Below, piece after piece: positions 16,432-23,540 of a stretch of 64,000 nt of DNA. The notes under the pieces are model-generated. The model was not told the origin of the DNA. It saw only the letters and a program-made list of their open reading frames with translations, and made no database searches. The first letter of the stretch is position 1; each line of letters begins with the position of its first letter. A program made the translations under genes and the position numbers. Source of the stretch: Pseudophaeobacter arcticus DSM 23566 (GTDB taxonomy: Bacteria > Pseudomonadota > Alphaproteobacteria > Rhodobacterales > Rhodobacteraceae); NCBI RefSeq assembly GCF_000473205.1, contig NZ_KI421507.1, forward strand, positions 1,841,945 to 1,905,944, in the 5' to 3' direction.

Positions 16432-16719
16432 ATGTCAAAGAAGATCACCAAACAGGACCTGATCCGAAGCATTGCAGAAGAGCTGGGTCAGACCCAGGAA
16501 GCCGTTGGCGCAACAATCGAAGCCCTCATTGGTCAGATCACCAATGCCGCAATGGCCAGCCAGGAGGTCAGCTTGCATGGCTTTGGCACTTTCAAGCGGT
16601 CTGAACGCGCAGCGCGGGCCGGGCGCAACCCCGCAACAGGTGTCTCCATCCAGATCGAGGCGTCTTCGTCTCTTGGCTTCAAGCCTGCCAAGGCCGTGAA
16701 AGACAAGCTGAACTCCTGA
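16432..16719 (+). CDS. HU-family histone-like DNA-binding protein
   Basis: A 95-residue HU/IHF fold protein. The N-terminal helices (KITKQDLIRSIAEELGQTQE) lead into the beta saddle and arm with GFGTFKRSERAARAGRNPAT. That is the HU signature, including the Pro that intercalates into DNA. HU bends the Mu left end during transposition, so its presence inside the operon fits. Three ACCAACT repeats lie just before its ribosome-binding site (AAAGGAAAC). Confidence 0.95.
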   Translation: MSKKITKQDLIRSIAEELGQTQEAVGATIEALIGQITNAAMASQEVSLHGFGTFKRSERAARAGRNPATGVSIQIEASSSLGFKPAKAVKDKLNS

Positions 16720-16732
16720 CCCAAGCGAAACC

Positions 16733-16778
16733 CGTTCGGCCTAGCCGGACGTGGTCACCAGGGCGCGGCGGCCCTGGT
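16733..16778 (+). terminator. Tandem hairpins after the HU gene
   Basis: Hairpin 1 is CGTTCGGC-CTA-GCCGGACG (16733-16751, one G:T pair). Hairpin 2 is ACCAGGGC-GCGGCG-GCCCTGGT (16757-16778). Neither has a U-run, so partial termination or RNA stabilisation is more likely than full termination. Confidence 0.4.
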
Positions 16779-16814
16779 CTGATGAGCAGCCAATCCACTG
16801 GAAAGGACACAGAC

Positions 16815-16976
16815 ATGGCACCATTCATTCTCGGGGCAGTCCTCTTAGTTGTCGGCGCTGTTCTGACCGCTGCCGAGGCACGGGCCTGCGCCTATGAGCG
16901 CAAAAACATCGGCCCAATCCTTGCCCTTGTCGGCGTCGGTTTCCTGGTCGGCGCTGGTATCGACACTCTTTTCTAA
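16815..16976 (+). CDS. Small two-helix membrane protein
   Basis: A 53-residue protein with two membrane segments (FILGAVLLVVGAVLTAA and LALVGVGFLVGAGIDTLF) joined by a charged loop. The ATG at 16815 is preceded by GGAAAGGA. It lies in the early operon between HU and DUF3164. No family is assigned. Confidence 0.55.
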   Translation: MAPFILGAVLLVVGAVLTAAEARACAYERKNIGPILALVGVGFLVGAGIDTLF

Positions 16977-17013
16977 AGCTTCCTCCCTCCCCCAATTTTG
17001 AAAGAAACCACCC

Positions 17014-17691
17014 ATGACCAACGCCCAGAATCCGACTCCTGAAACGGCATTCATGCCCGCCAAGATCCCCGATGGGATTGTCGTAGTAGACGGCAAGAAT
17101 TACCGTACCAACGCCAAAGGGTCTCTAGTGCCCGTTGAGCTGGTCAAAGCGCAAGACGCGCTCCAGGACGAAACCGTCCGCAAGATGATTGGCCATGGGA
17201 AGGCCTTGAGCGAGCAGATTGCCCGGTTCAAAGCCCATACCTTCAACGATATCGGCGCGTTTGAGGCACTACTAGCCCAGCAATACGAGGCCAAAATCGG
17301 TGGCAAGAAAGGCAACAAAACCCTGTTCAGCTATGACGGGTTGTACAAGGTCCAGGTGCAGATCGCTGAGGCCTTTGACTTTGGTCCCGAATTGCAGATC
17401 GCCAAAGAGCTGGTTGACGAGTGCCTGAACGAATGGGCAGCAGATTCCGGCCCAGAGCTGCGCGCCATCGTCACCAAAGCGTTCAACACCGACAAAGAAG
17501 GCCAGATCAACCGCTCTGAAATCTTCATGCTGCTGAACCTGGACATCTCTGATGAGCGCTGGAAACGGGCGATGCAGGCAATCCGCGACGCCATGCGCGT
17601 GGTCGGCTCCAAAACCTATGTTCGGTTTTATGAGCGCCCCTCCCAGACCGCAGCCTGGGAAGCCATCACCATTGATCTTTCAAAGGCATAG
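17014..17691 (+). CDS. DUF3164 family protein (Mu-like early gene)
   Basis: A 225-residue protein typical of Mu-like phages. The N-terminal DGKNYRTNAKGSLVPVELVK is the DUF3164 signature. It is followed by a long helical region and a C-terminal part ending in FYERPSQTAAWEAITIDLSK. It is cytosolic and of uncertain biochemical function; its conservation next to HU and GemA suggests a role in early replication control. It ends 12 bases before the next gene. Confidence 0.88.
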   Translation: MTNAQNPTPETAFMPAKIPDGIVVVDGKNYRTNAKGSLVPVELVKAQDALQDETVRKMIGHGKALSEQIARFKAHTFNDIGAFEALLAQQYEAKIGGKKGNKTLFSYDGLYKVQVQIAEAFDFGPELQIAKELVDECLNEWAADSGPELRAIVTKAFNTDKEGQINRSEIFMLLNLDISDERWKRAMQAIRDAMRVVGSKTYVRFYERPSQTAAWEAITIDLSKA

Positions 17692-17703
17692 GAGGCGGTC
17701 GTC

Positions 17704-17961
17704 ATGGCAATGTCAGAAGACGAGATCCGCGAGGCAATGCGGAAGAGCTTCAGCGCTTACACCACCAAGATGCGGCGGGCCTCCCTAGTGCTGGGCAGCA
17801 ACTTGTCAGTGCTCAAGGGTGAAGCAAATCTGGCAAAGCTCGAGGGCGGTGCCTTTGGGCGGATTGCCCGCGAGGAAATGAGCGCCGCAGATCAACGCAT
17901 GACAGCGGATGCGGCGACCTTCCACCCAACCGTCCCCTTTATCAACGAGGTGTCCGGATGA
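17704..17961 (+). CDS. Hypothetical early-operon protein
   Basis: An 85-residue, mostly helical, acidic protein (MAMSEDEIREAMRKSFSAYT...). GGAGG lies before the ATG. Its stop overlaps the GemA start by 4 bases. No domain is recognised. Confidence 0.55.
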   Translation: MAMSEDEIREAMRKSFSAYTTKMRRASLVLGSNLSVLKGEANLAKLEGGAFGRIAREEMSAADQRMTADAATFHPTVPFINEVSG

Positions 17962-18410
17962 GCCGCGCCCTGCAACGCAAGATCCACGTGGGCTGTAAGG
18001 AGCTAGGCCTGGACAGCGACGCCCGCAAAGCGCTGCAGCTTGTCGTCACCGGTAAGGCTTCCATGACGGACATGACAGAGGCCGATTTAAACGCAGTTTT
18101 AAAGCGCCTTAAACAGGACGGCTTCAAAGCCAGCGCCGGTGCGAAGAAACACGCCAAAGCCTCTCGTCCGGATCTGCGCCTGATTCATGTTCTTTGGCGC
18201 AAGCTTGGCGAGGCTGGTGAACTGCGCGATGCAAGCCGCGCCGGTCTGAACAAGTTCATCCGCGCCCGGTTTGAAAAGACCTGGCACAACGTGCCCGCTG
18301 ATGTGGACATGATGCGAGACCACGCCGAGATCGACCAGGTCATTCAGGCCCTCAAAAGCTGGGGCAAGCGCGTCGATATCGACTTTGACTGGTCGGATCA
18401 TCGCAGATGA
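17958..18410 (+). CDS. GemA/Gp16-like protein (DUF1018)
   Basis: A 150-residue protein matching the Mu GemA/gp16 family. The N-terminus is MSRALQRKIHVGCKELGLDS. The middle has DLRLIHVLWRKLGEAGELRD, then a C-terminal helix. In Mu, GemA changes host gene expression through DNA supercoiling. It overlaps its neighbours on both sides by ATGA and has the normal family length. Confidence 0.88.
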   Translation: MSRALQRKIHVGCKELGLDSDARKALQLVVTGKASMTDMTEADLNAVLKRLKQDGFKASAGAKKHAKASRPDLRLIHVLWRKLGEAGELRDASRAGLNKFIRARFEKTWHNVPADVDMMRDHAEIDQVIQALKSWGKRVDIDFDWSDHRR

Positions 18411-18802
18411 GTGGTGAGTTTAAGCCATGTCTCCCCGGTGTTCTGGCCCTGATCGCTGATAACATCAGCGTTGAGCTCGCTGTGCGCCTTGCCAAGCAGC
18501 GTGGCGGGCGCGAAGTCTATATCGCCAAGAACCCTGCCCCCGGCAGCTCCATTTCTAAAATCGTCGGGCAAGCCAATGCACAAAAGCTCTACAAACTGCT
18601 GGGCAGCGGCAAGATGCTGGTGCCTGCCGGAAACATCAGCGGACAAACCGGACGCCGCCAGCGGATCGCCATGCTCCTGGACCAGGGCCTGAGCCATTCG
18701 CGTATTGCAGCCGAAGTGGACGTCCACGTCCGGACAGTGGAACGCGTATCCGCCGAGCTGCGCTCCCCTAGGGAACAGCGGCAATCCGATCTGTTCCTAT
18801 AA
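18407..18802 (+). CDS. Mor-like middle transcription activator
   Basis: A 131-residue protein of the Mor/C family. VYIAKNP-like beta strands (EVYIAKNPAPGSSISKIVG) are followed by the C-terminal helix-turn-helix RQRIAMLLDQGLSHSRIAAE with VDVHVRTVERVSAEL. Mor dimers activate the middle promoter in Mu. It is the last gene of the overlapping chain. In Mu its target promoter lies just downstream; here the next 345 bases are non-coding. Confidence 0.82.
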   Translation: MSGEFKPCLPGVLALIADNISVELAVRLAKQRGGREVYIAKNPAPGSSISKIVGQANAQKLYKLLGSGKMLVPAGNISGQTGRRQRIAMLLDQGLSHSRIAAEVDVHVRTVERVSAELRSPREQRQSDLFL

Positions 18803-19147
18803 ATCCGGATCGGCCAATTGGTGGCAAACCGCAAAAACTCCCTCCACCTGGAACCTCATTGTTCATTTTTCTGGCTGGATTTTGCCCAATCCACCCTCTT
18901 TGCCCCCGCCAGCTGAAAATCGCAGGGAGCAAGTGTTCTGAGGATCGCCGTTAAATACCACTTAAACGGGGTACAGACGCGCTTGTGGAAATTTCCGACC
19001 CGGAGTAGCGTTCACGAGAAAACTGCGCTCAGCGGCCCGCAAATTGAGCCACGCAGATCTCCCCAAATTCCCAACTGATGCGTTTTGAGCGACCTCCCGA
19101 CACGTGACAGGGAGTTATCGGCCGACCGATGTCGGCATCACAGTCAC
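18803..19147. other. Gap between the two Mor-like genes; no gene seen
   Basis: No convincing reading frame. By analogy with Mu this would hold the middle promoter activated by Mor, but I could not recognise a -10 box or a Mor palindrome with confidence. Confidence 0.3.
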
Positions 19148-19567
19148 ATGACAGATACACAAACAAAACCAAACCTCCTCACCTGTGACGAAATGATCGA
19201 TCTCGGGATGAACGTACCAGAAATGCTGGAAGACCTGGAAGACCACCTTGGTCCGGAGGCCGTCTGGAAACTGACAAGCCTTTTTGGCGGTATTGAGGCC
19301 TACATCCCTCACCCGCATAAGAAGGCGCAATCACTTGCAGCCCAGCAACTTGGTGATCCAATCACTGATTGGATCTACAAAACCTATGGCGCAGGCCGGA
19401 TCAACATCCCAATGGGGCCACAATCAAGCCGGGCAGTGAAAATGGCAGCGTTTCGGGTGGCCCTGCTCAGCGGCAAATCGCAACGGATCATCGCTCAGTC
19501 TCTCGGCTGCAGCATTCGCACCGTTGAGCGCGCCAAGCGCGAGCTGGTAGACGCTGGGTTTTTGTAA
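19148..19567 (+). CDS. Second Mor/C-like activator
   Basis: A 139-residue protein with the Mor/C layout. Beta-type residues (AGRINIPMGPQS) precede the C-terminal helix-turn-helix KMAAFRVALLSGKSQRIIAQ with SLGCSIRTVERAKREL. It could be the late activator C, with the late operon now missing, or a diverged second Mor. The start is uncertain: ATG 19148 has no clear ribosome-binding site, and a TTG at 19085 would add 21 residues. It is the last recognisable phage-type gene. Confidence 0.72.
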   Translation: MTDTQTKPNLLTCDEMIDLGMNVPEMLEDLEDHLGPEAVWKLTSLFGGIEAYIPHPHKKAQSLAAQQLGDPITDWIYKTYGAGRINIPMGPQSSRAVKMAAFRVALLSGKSQRIIAQSLGCSIRTVERAKRELVDAGFL

Positions 19568-19657
19568 GGAGCTTGGGGTTTAGGTCTCTCTGTAGTCCTG
19601 AATCTCACCCGGTTGGTGGGCGTCAGAAGTTTGCAGGTCGTCCTGGCCCTCTCTGTA

Positions 19658-21040
19658 TTAGTCACGGGCTCCGGCATCACTCAGAAGCATCTTGAAGAGC
19701 GCCTGCTGGGTCAGATTGAGGCCGCTGATAAATGCCCTTTGGCGGTCTTCCAAATTGCGTTTGCGCCTCGCGTCGGTTGCGCCATGCACGATCGCCGAGC
19801 GAACGTCATAGAACTGCTTGATTGCAGCTCGTATGTCGTCCTTATGTGTTTCATCGACACCCAGCAATTCAGCCATCCCATCTTGGAGTTTTTGGCTGAT
19901 CCGACCGCCTTTAGGCCTAAACATCAATTCCAACGATTGCGAAATGTCCAGAATTTGATCGTTGGCACCAAAACGCCCCAAACGCGCCAGAGCTTCTGAG
20001 AGCCGATGAATGATTGGCGCAAGGCGTTCAAATTCCTCGTCTCTTCGTTTGATATAGGCTTGTTTGGCCAGATTGATCGAGCTGTTCTGAAGCTGTGGAG
20101 GGGCTCGAAAAGGGTCGTGCCGACGTCCGACTTGACGGATCGGTTGGGAACCACCTTGACTGTGAGCCAAGCCCAACAAGCTATGTGCGGATCGATGCAC
20201 ACACCCGTGCATCAACATGAAAGGTAAGATCGGCGTTTGGTTCGCAATGGACAGGATTTCCAGAAACGTGAGAGCGTCATCCTCAAATCTTGGCGGCCAA
20301 CTGGGCCGCTCCTCCCGATAGTCAGTCTTCCTCCGAAACACCGGTCGCCAGTGGAACGGCCGCACCACAGCGCCAATCTGCCGCCAATCACGTCGATCCA
20401 TCTCTTCTGGCACAAAATCCCGGATCCATTCGCGATCCAGATAATCAGAGAGGACGGCAGCAGGTTTGACGATTAAACCCTCCTGAATCTCAAATTCGTT
20501 GCGAATTTCGGGACCATGGAAGAGCAGTAGATCGTAGCCCAGACCGAGCCCGTTTGGAACATCGATTTCTAAGGTCGTCGAACTCAGGTCAAGGACCGAT
20601 CCAAGTTCGTTCGCAGCTTTTTCAAACCCGCCGTCGCCATGGGCATGGGCGCGCTCCAGTAGACCGGCCACGATCTGTGTCAGCCAGGTGAGCGATGTCC
20701 CGTTCAAAATTTTGACGTGAAATTCGTCATTTCCGATACGCGTCCCAAGCGCCCTGGCGAGTGTTGGGTGTGACCTCAGGATACCTCTTACCGGGTCAAG
20801 CGCTTCGCGAAGCGGCTTGTAGTATTTCTTCTCAATAGATCGTGTTGCAGAGCGCGCGAGATCATAGAGATGGGCCAAATCATCCTTTGGAAAGGGCGTT
20901 TCATCTTTGCCGTTGAATGACAGGCGGGGCGGGTAAGAACTCGCCTTCCAATATGCTTCAAGAAATGGTTCTTGAACTTTGGCGAGATGGCCCAGTGATG
21001 GCGCCAGGCGGGCGCACCATGAATTCAATGAGTATGTCAT
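19658..21040 (-). CDS. HEPN-domain (Apea-like) protein, possible defence effector
   Basis: A 460-residue soluble protein. Near the C-terminus, YDVRSAIVHG (about residues 410-420) contains R-S-A-I-V-H, the Rx4H motif of HEPN domains. HEPN domains are frequently RNases in toxin and phage-defence systems. The Apea-like subfamily matches the (D)xRSxxVHG form. The N-terminal 350 residues are not recognised. It is AT-richer than the housekeeping genes, faces the Mu-like operon tail to tail, and lies about 200 bases downstream of a HEAT-repeat gene on the same strand. The defence role is inferred from domain and context. Confidence 0.65.
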   Translation of the reverse strand: MTYSLNSWCARLAPSLGHLAKVQEPFLEAYWKASSYPPRLSFNGKDETPFPKDDLAHLYDLARSATRSIEKKYYKPLREALDPVRGILRSHPTLARALGTRIGNDEFHVKILNGTSLTWLTQIVAGLLERAHAHGDGGFEKAANELGSVLDLSSTTLEIDVPNGLGLGYDLLLFHGPEIRNEFEIQEGLIVKPAAVLSDYLDREWIRDFVPEEMDRRDWRQIGAVVRPFHWRPVFRRKTDYREERPSWPPRFEDDALTFLEILSIANQTPILPFMLMHGCVHRSAHSLLGLAHSQGGSQPIRQVGRRHDPFRAPPQLQNSSINLAKQAYIKRRDEEFERLAPIIHRLSEALARLGRFGANDQILDISQSLELMFRPKGGRISQKLQDGMAELLGVDETHKDDIRAAIKQFYDVRSAIVHGATDARRKRNLEDRQRAFISGLNLTQQALFKMLLSDAGARD

Positions 21041-21247
21041 CAGACCTATCTAACTGAAAATATAGGAGATGACATCGGCCCATAAGAGACATTCGTCTGG
21101 CCAGGCCGCTCCGCGATGCAGCTTCACCGAACCAGACTTTCGCCGCGTGTGCAAAATCCGACGGTGGACGAATTCCCGCTCTGCGGACAAAGCGCCATTT
21201 CGCTGCGGTTGCGCCAACGTCCGTAATGGACAGAGTATCCAACAAAC

Positions 21248-21859
21248 TCACCATTTTAAGGAACGAAGCTTAGAAACGTTGGTCATCAGGTGGTGTCGGC
21301 CATCTTGTTCAGCCAGTTTCAGAAAATGTACAAGTTGACTTGAGCCTATGTTGCTTAGCGCATGTAGCGCCCCGATCCTTTGATATAATTGACCGGATTC
21401 CCATGCCAACACTGCCAATTTTTCAGTCTCTTGAGAACCAATAACAGACAGGGCATTGAGCGCGCGCCGACGAACATACTCATCGGAATCTTTGACAAAA
21501 GACAGTAGTAAAGGTTCAGCAACTTCAAGCTCAGCTACGCATCCTAGATATTCCGCAATCTGCCATTTCGCTTGGGTTTCGTCCGATTTTACAGCTTTTT
21601 GTGCAAGGCTTACCAGAACAGGCACATCTTCAGAAATTTTGTCGATGAAGTTTTCACACTCGTTGTCTCGTGCAACAGCGTAAAGCACATCATCCCAAGT
21701 TTGCCGATCCCAATTGGTGCTATCTGTCTCATTCAAGAACGCGAAAAATGAAACCTCAAAGCGAGGCCAATCTGGATACTGCAACTCCCATTCTGCGGTC
21801 TCGTGCAACGAGCGGCTTGCCCAGTCTTTGAAGCGCTTGATTTCATGTTGAAATTCCAT
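21248..21859 (-). CDS. HEAT-repeat protein
   Basis: A 203-residue protein. Consecutive helical repeats are visible from about residue 90: AKWQIAEYLGCVAELEVAEP, SDEYVRRRALNALSVIGSQE, and YQRIGALHALSNIGSSQLVH. This is the HEAT/Armadillo pattern used for protein-protein contacts. No enzyme motif is present. The IS3 element lies only 17 bases upstream of its start codon, so its native promoter has been displaced. It may form a unit with the HEPN gene 207 bases downstream. Confidence 0.7.
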   Translation of the reverse strand: MEFQHEIKRFKDWASRSLHETAEWELQYPDWPRFEVSFFAFLNETDSTNWDRQTWDDVLYAVARDNECENFIDKISEDVPVLVSLAQKAVKSDETQAKWQIAEYLGCVAELEVAEPLLLSFVKDSDEYVRRRALNALSVIGSQETEKLAVLAWESGQLYQRIGALHALSNIGSSQLVHFLKLAEQDGRHHLMTNVSKLRSLKW

Positions 21860-21915
21860 GTGTCATATAATGCCTTGGTAATCCCCCCATTTTTAATGGG
21901 GTCCAGCCGTAGAAT

Positions 21916-22718
21916 TCATGCGGCTGTTTTCAGTTTCATAGCGGGGGTCATCCCACCGATGCCCATGTTGGGTCGCTCGTTGTTGTAAGTCCAGAGCCAT
22001 TCGGTTGCCTGGTCCTGTGCCTCCTCGATGGTTTCAAAGATGTATTGCCCCCCAGCCATTCGCCACGAACGGTGCGGTTGTAGCGCTCGATGTAAGCGTT
22101 CTGCTGCGGCTTGCCGGGCTGGATGTATTCGAGCCGAACGTTGCGTTTCTCGGCCCACTCCATCAGCTTTCCACTGACATATTCGGGCCCGTTGTCGACG
22201 CGAATTACCTGAGGTTGACCACGCCATTCAATGATCTGGTTCAAGCTACGCACGACCCGCTCTGCAGGAAGCGAGAAGTCCACTTCGATGCACAAACCTT
22301 CGCGGTTGAAGTCGTCCAGAACGTTCAGTGTTCTGATCGAACGACCATCCGCAAGCTGGTCTGCCATGAAATCCATCGACCAAGTCTCATTGGGCCTGTC
22401 AGGCACTGCCAGCGGTTCCGGCTTGTCGCGCTTCAGCCGTTTCTTGGGCTTGATCCGCAGGTTCAGCGCAAGCTCGCAGTAGATCCGGTAGACACGTTTG
22501 TGGTTCCATCCATAGCCCTGGACATTGCGCAGATACAAAAAGCACAGGCCAAAGCCCCAGCTACGTTTGTTGGTGGTCAGGCGTTCCAGCCAGTCCGCAA
22601 TCTCTTCGTTCTCATCGCTCAAAACAGGGGTGTAACGATAACATGTCTCGCTAATCTGGAACGCCCGGCAGGCCAGAGCGATGCTGATCCCATATTGCGC
22701 AACCGCATTCATGGCCAT
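21916..22718 (-). pseudogene. IS3 OrfB (DDE integrase domain) with a second frame break
   Basis: The integrase core is present: [13 protein letters not shown] (first Asp), [14 protein letters not shown] (second Asp), and [20 protein letters not shown] (Glu). At a run of six G on the minus strand (about 22050) the frame breaks. The expected C-terminus ([20 protein letters not shown], then [15 protein letters not shown]) continues in the -1 frame to a stop at 21916. Either a one-base deletion inactivated it or a sequencing or slippage event at the G run explains it. Everything else is intact. Confidence 0.8.
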
Positions 22719-22738
22719 CTCTCGCCTATGAGACGGCC

Positions 22739-23005
22739 TTAACGCTTTTTTCCAAGCGCTTCCTTCAGCAGGTCGTTTTGCATGCTCATCTCGGCATACA
22801 TGCGCTTCAGACGACGGTTCTCTTCCGCCATATCCTTCATCTCAGAAATCAAAGACGCGTCCATGCCGCCAAACTTGGCCCGCCATTTGTAAAAACTCGC
22901 GCTGCTCATCCCGTGCTCGCGGCACAGCTCAGAGACCGGCACGCCACCCTCTGCCTGCTTCAACACGGCCATGATCTGTGCGTCGCTGTATCGTCCGTTC
23001 TTCAT
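22739..23005 (-). CDS. IS3 OrfA (transposase N-terminal part)
   Basis: An 88-residue helix-turn-helix protein: [40 protein letters not shown], then the leucine-zipper-like [20 protein letters not shown]. The ATG at 23005 has GAGGAG upstream. Near its end the minus strand reads A6G (bases 22751-22745), the classical IS3 slippery sequence, and orfB is in the -1 frame. An OrfAB fusion transposase by programmed frameshifting is thus expected. Confidence 0.9.
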   Translation of the reverse strand: MKNGRYSDAQIMAVLKQAEGGVPVSELCREHGMSSASFYKWRAKFGGMDASLISEMKDMAEENRRLKRMYAEMSMQNDLLKEALGKKR

Positions 23006-23076
23006 CGCAAATCTCCTCAGATATCTTGCCGAGAAAATTCTACTTTTGAACACCACTATTTTTAGGGGGGATTACC

Positions 23077-23540
23077 CCTTAAGCGCGCCGAGTTTCAATT
23101 GAAATGAAGGAGCAGACATTCGTGAACGATGCAGCATCGGGGAGTCTGGACTCAGAGCCGCCTTGCGGCGATGCGGCACCTCGATTCCGGCCCGGCAGAT
23201 CCTTGCACGGGCCACGGGATGACCGCAGGCAGCCCAAAGCAGTCAATCAAAAATCCAGCATATCACCAGGGCAGCCTAAGCAATTTGGCGAAAAGCAAAA
23301 ACTCTCTGTTCGATATTCCATGCTCAGCCCGAGCTACAAAACAGTCATCTGATGTAACTGTCGTACTTTTGATCGAAGCTAATGCAGTTAAGTTGGCAGC
23401 TTGCGACACCGAAACAACCGTTGCGATAGTTGCTCAGATGCACGTGCTCAAGCAATTGAATGCTGACTGAGGAAAAAATTTTGGCTCAAGTATGGCAGAT
23501 GTGCGAGGCACTTTACGGTGTACTTTTGATCAGGGAAACA
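23077..23540. other. Non-coding stretch after the IS3 element
   Basis: Short frames here overlap one another and show no homology or ribosome-binding support. Near 23115-23140 the blocks ACATTCGTG and TGCAGCAT link it to the dispersed repeat family seen at 841-1040. It also holds whatever promoter serves the large membrane protein downstream. Confidence 0.4.

Larger units (their letters stand above)
9834..19567 (+). mobile_element. Early region of a Mu-like transposable prophage or satellite, no virion genes
   Basis: The gene order is the Mu early region: divergent repressor and Ner-like gene, accessory genes, MuA transposase, MuB ATPase, HU, DUF3164, GemA and Mor-like regulators. All catalytic motifs are intact and most neighbouring genes overlap by ATGA. 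After the Mor-like genes a full phage would continue with lysis, head and tail genes; none occurs here. I could not find the two transposon ends (Mu ends start TG and are flanked by 5-bp duplications), so the boundaries given are only those of the recognisable genes. Confidence 0.85.
21877..23076 (-). mobile_element. IS3-family insertion sequence (1200 bp)
   Basis: Ends carry the inverted repeat GGTAATCCCCCC (21877-21888 and, in reverse, 23065-23076). It is flanked by a 4-bp direct repeat CCTT (21873-21876 and 23077-23080), the duplication size of the IS407 subgroup. Two overlapping genes orfA and orfB run on the minus strand. The target lies between the HEAT-repeat gene start and non-coding DNA. 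Confidence 0.9.

Noticed and set aside
23104..23352. 82-codon frame after the IS3 element
   Set aside because: Low-complexity Pro/Arg/Ser product, overlapping a second frame, and the DNA belongs to the dispersed repeat family.
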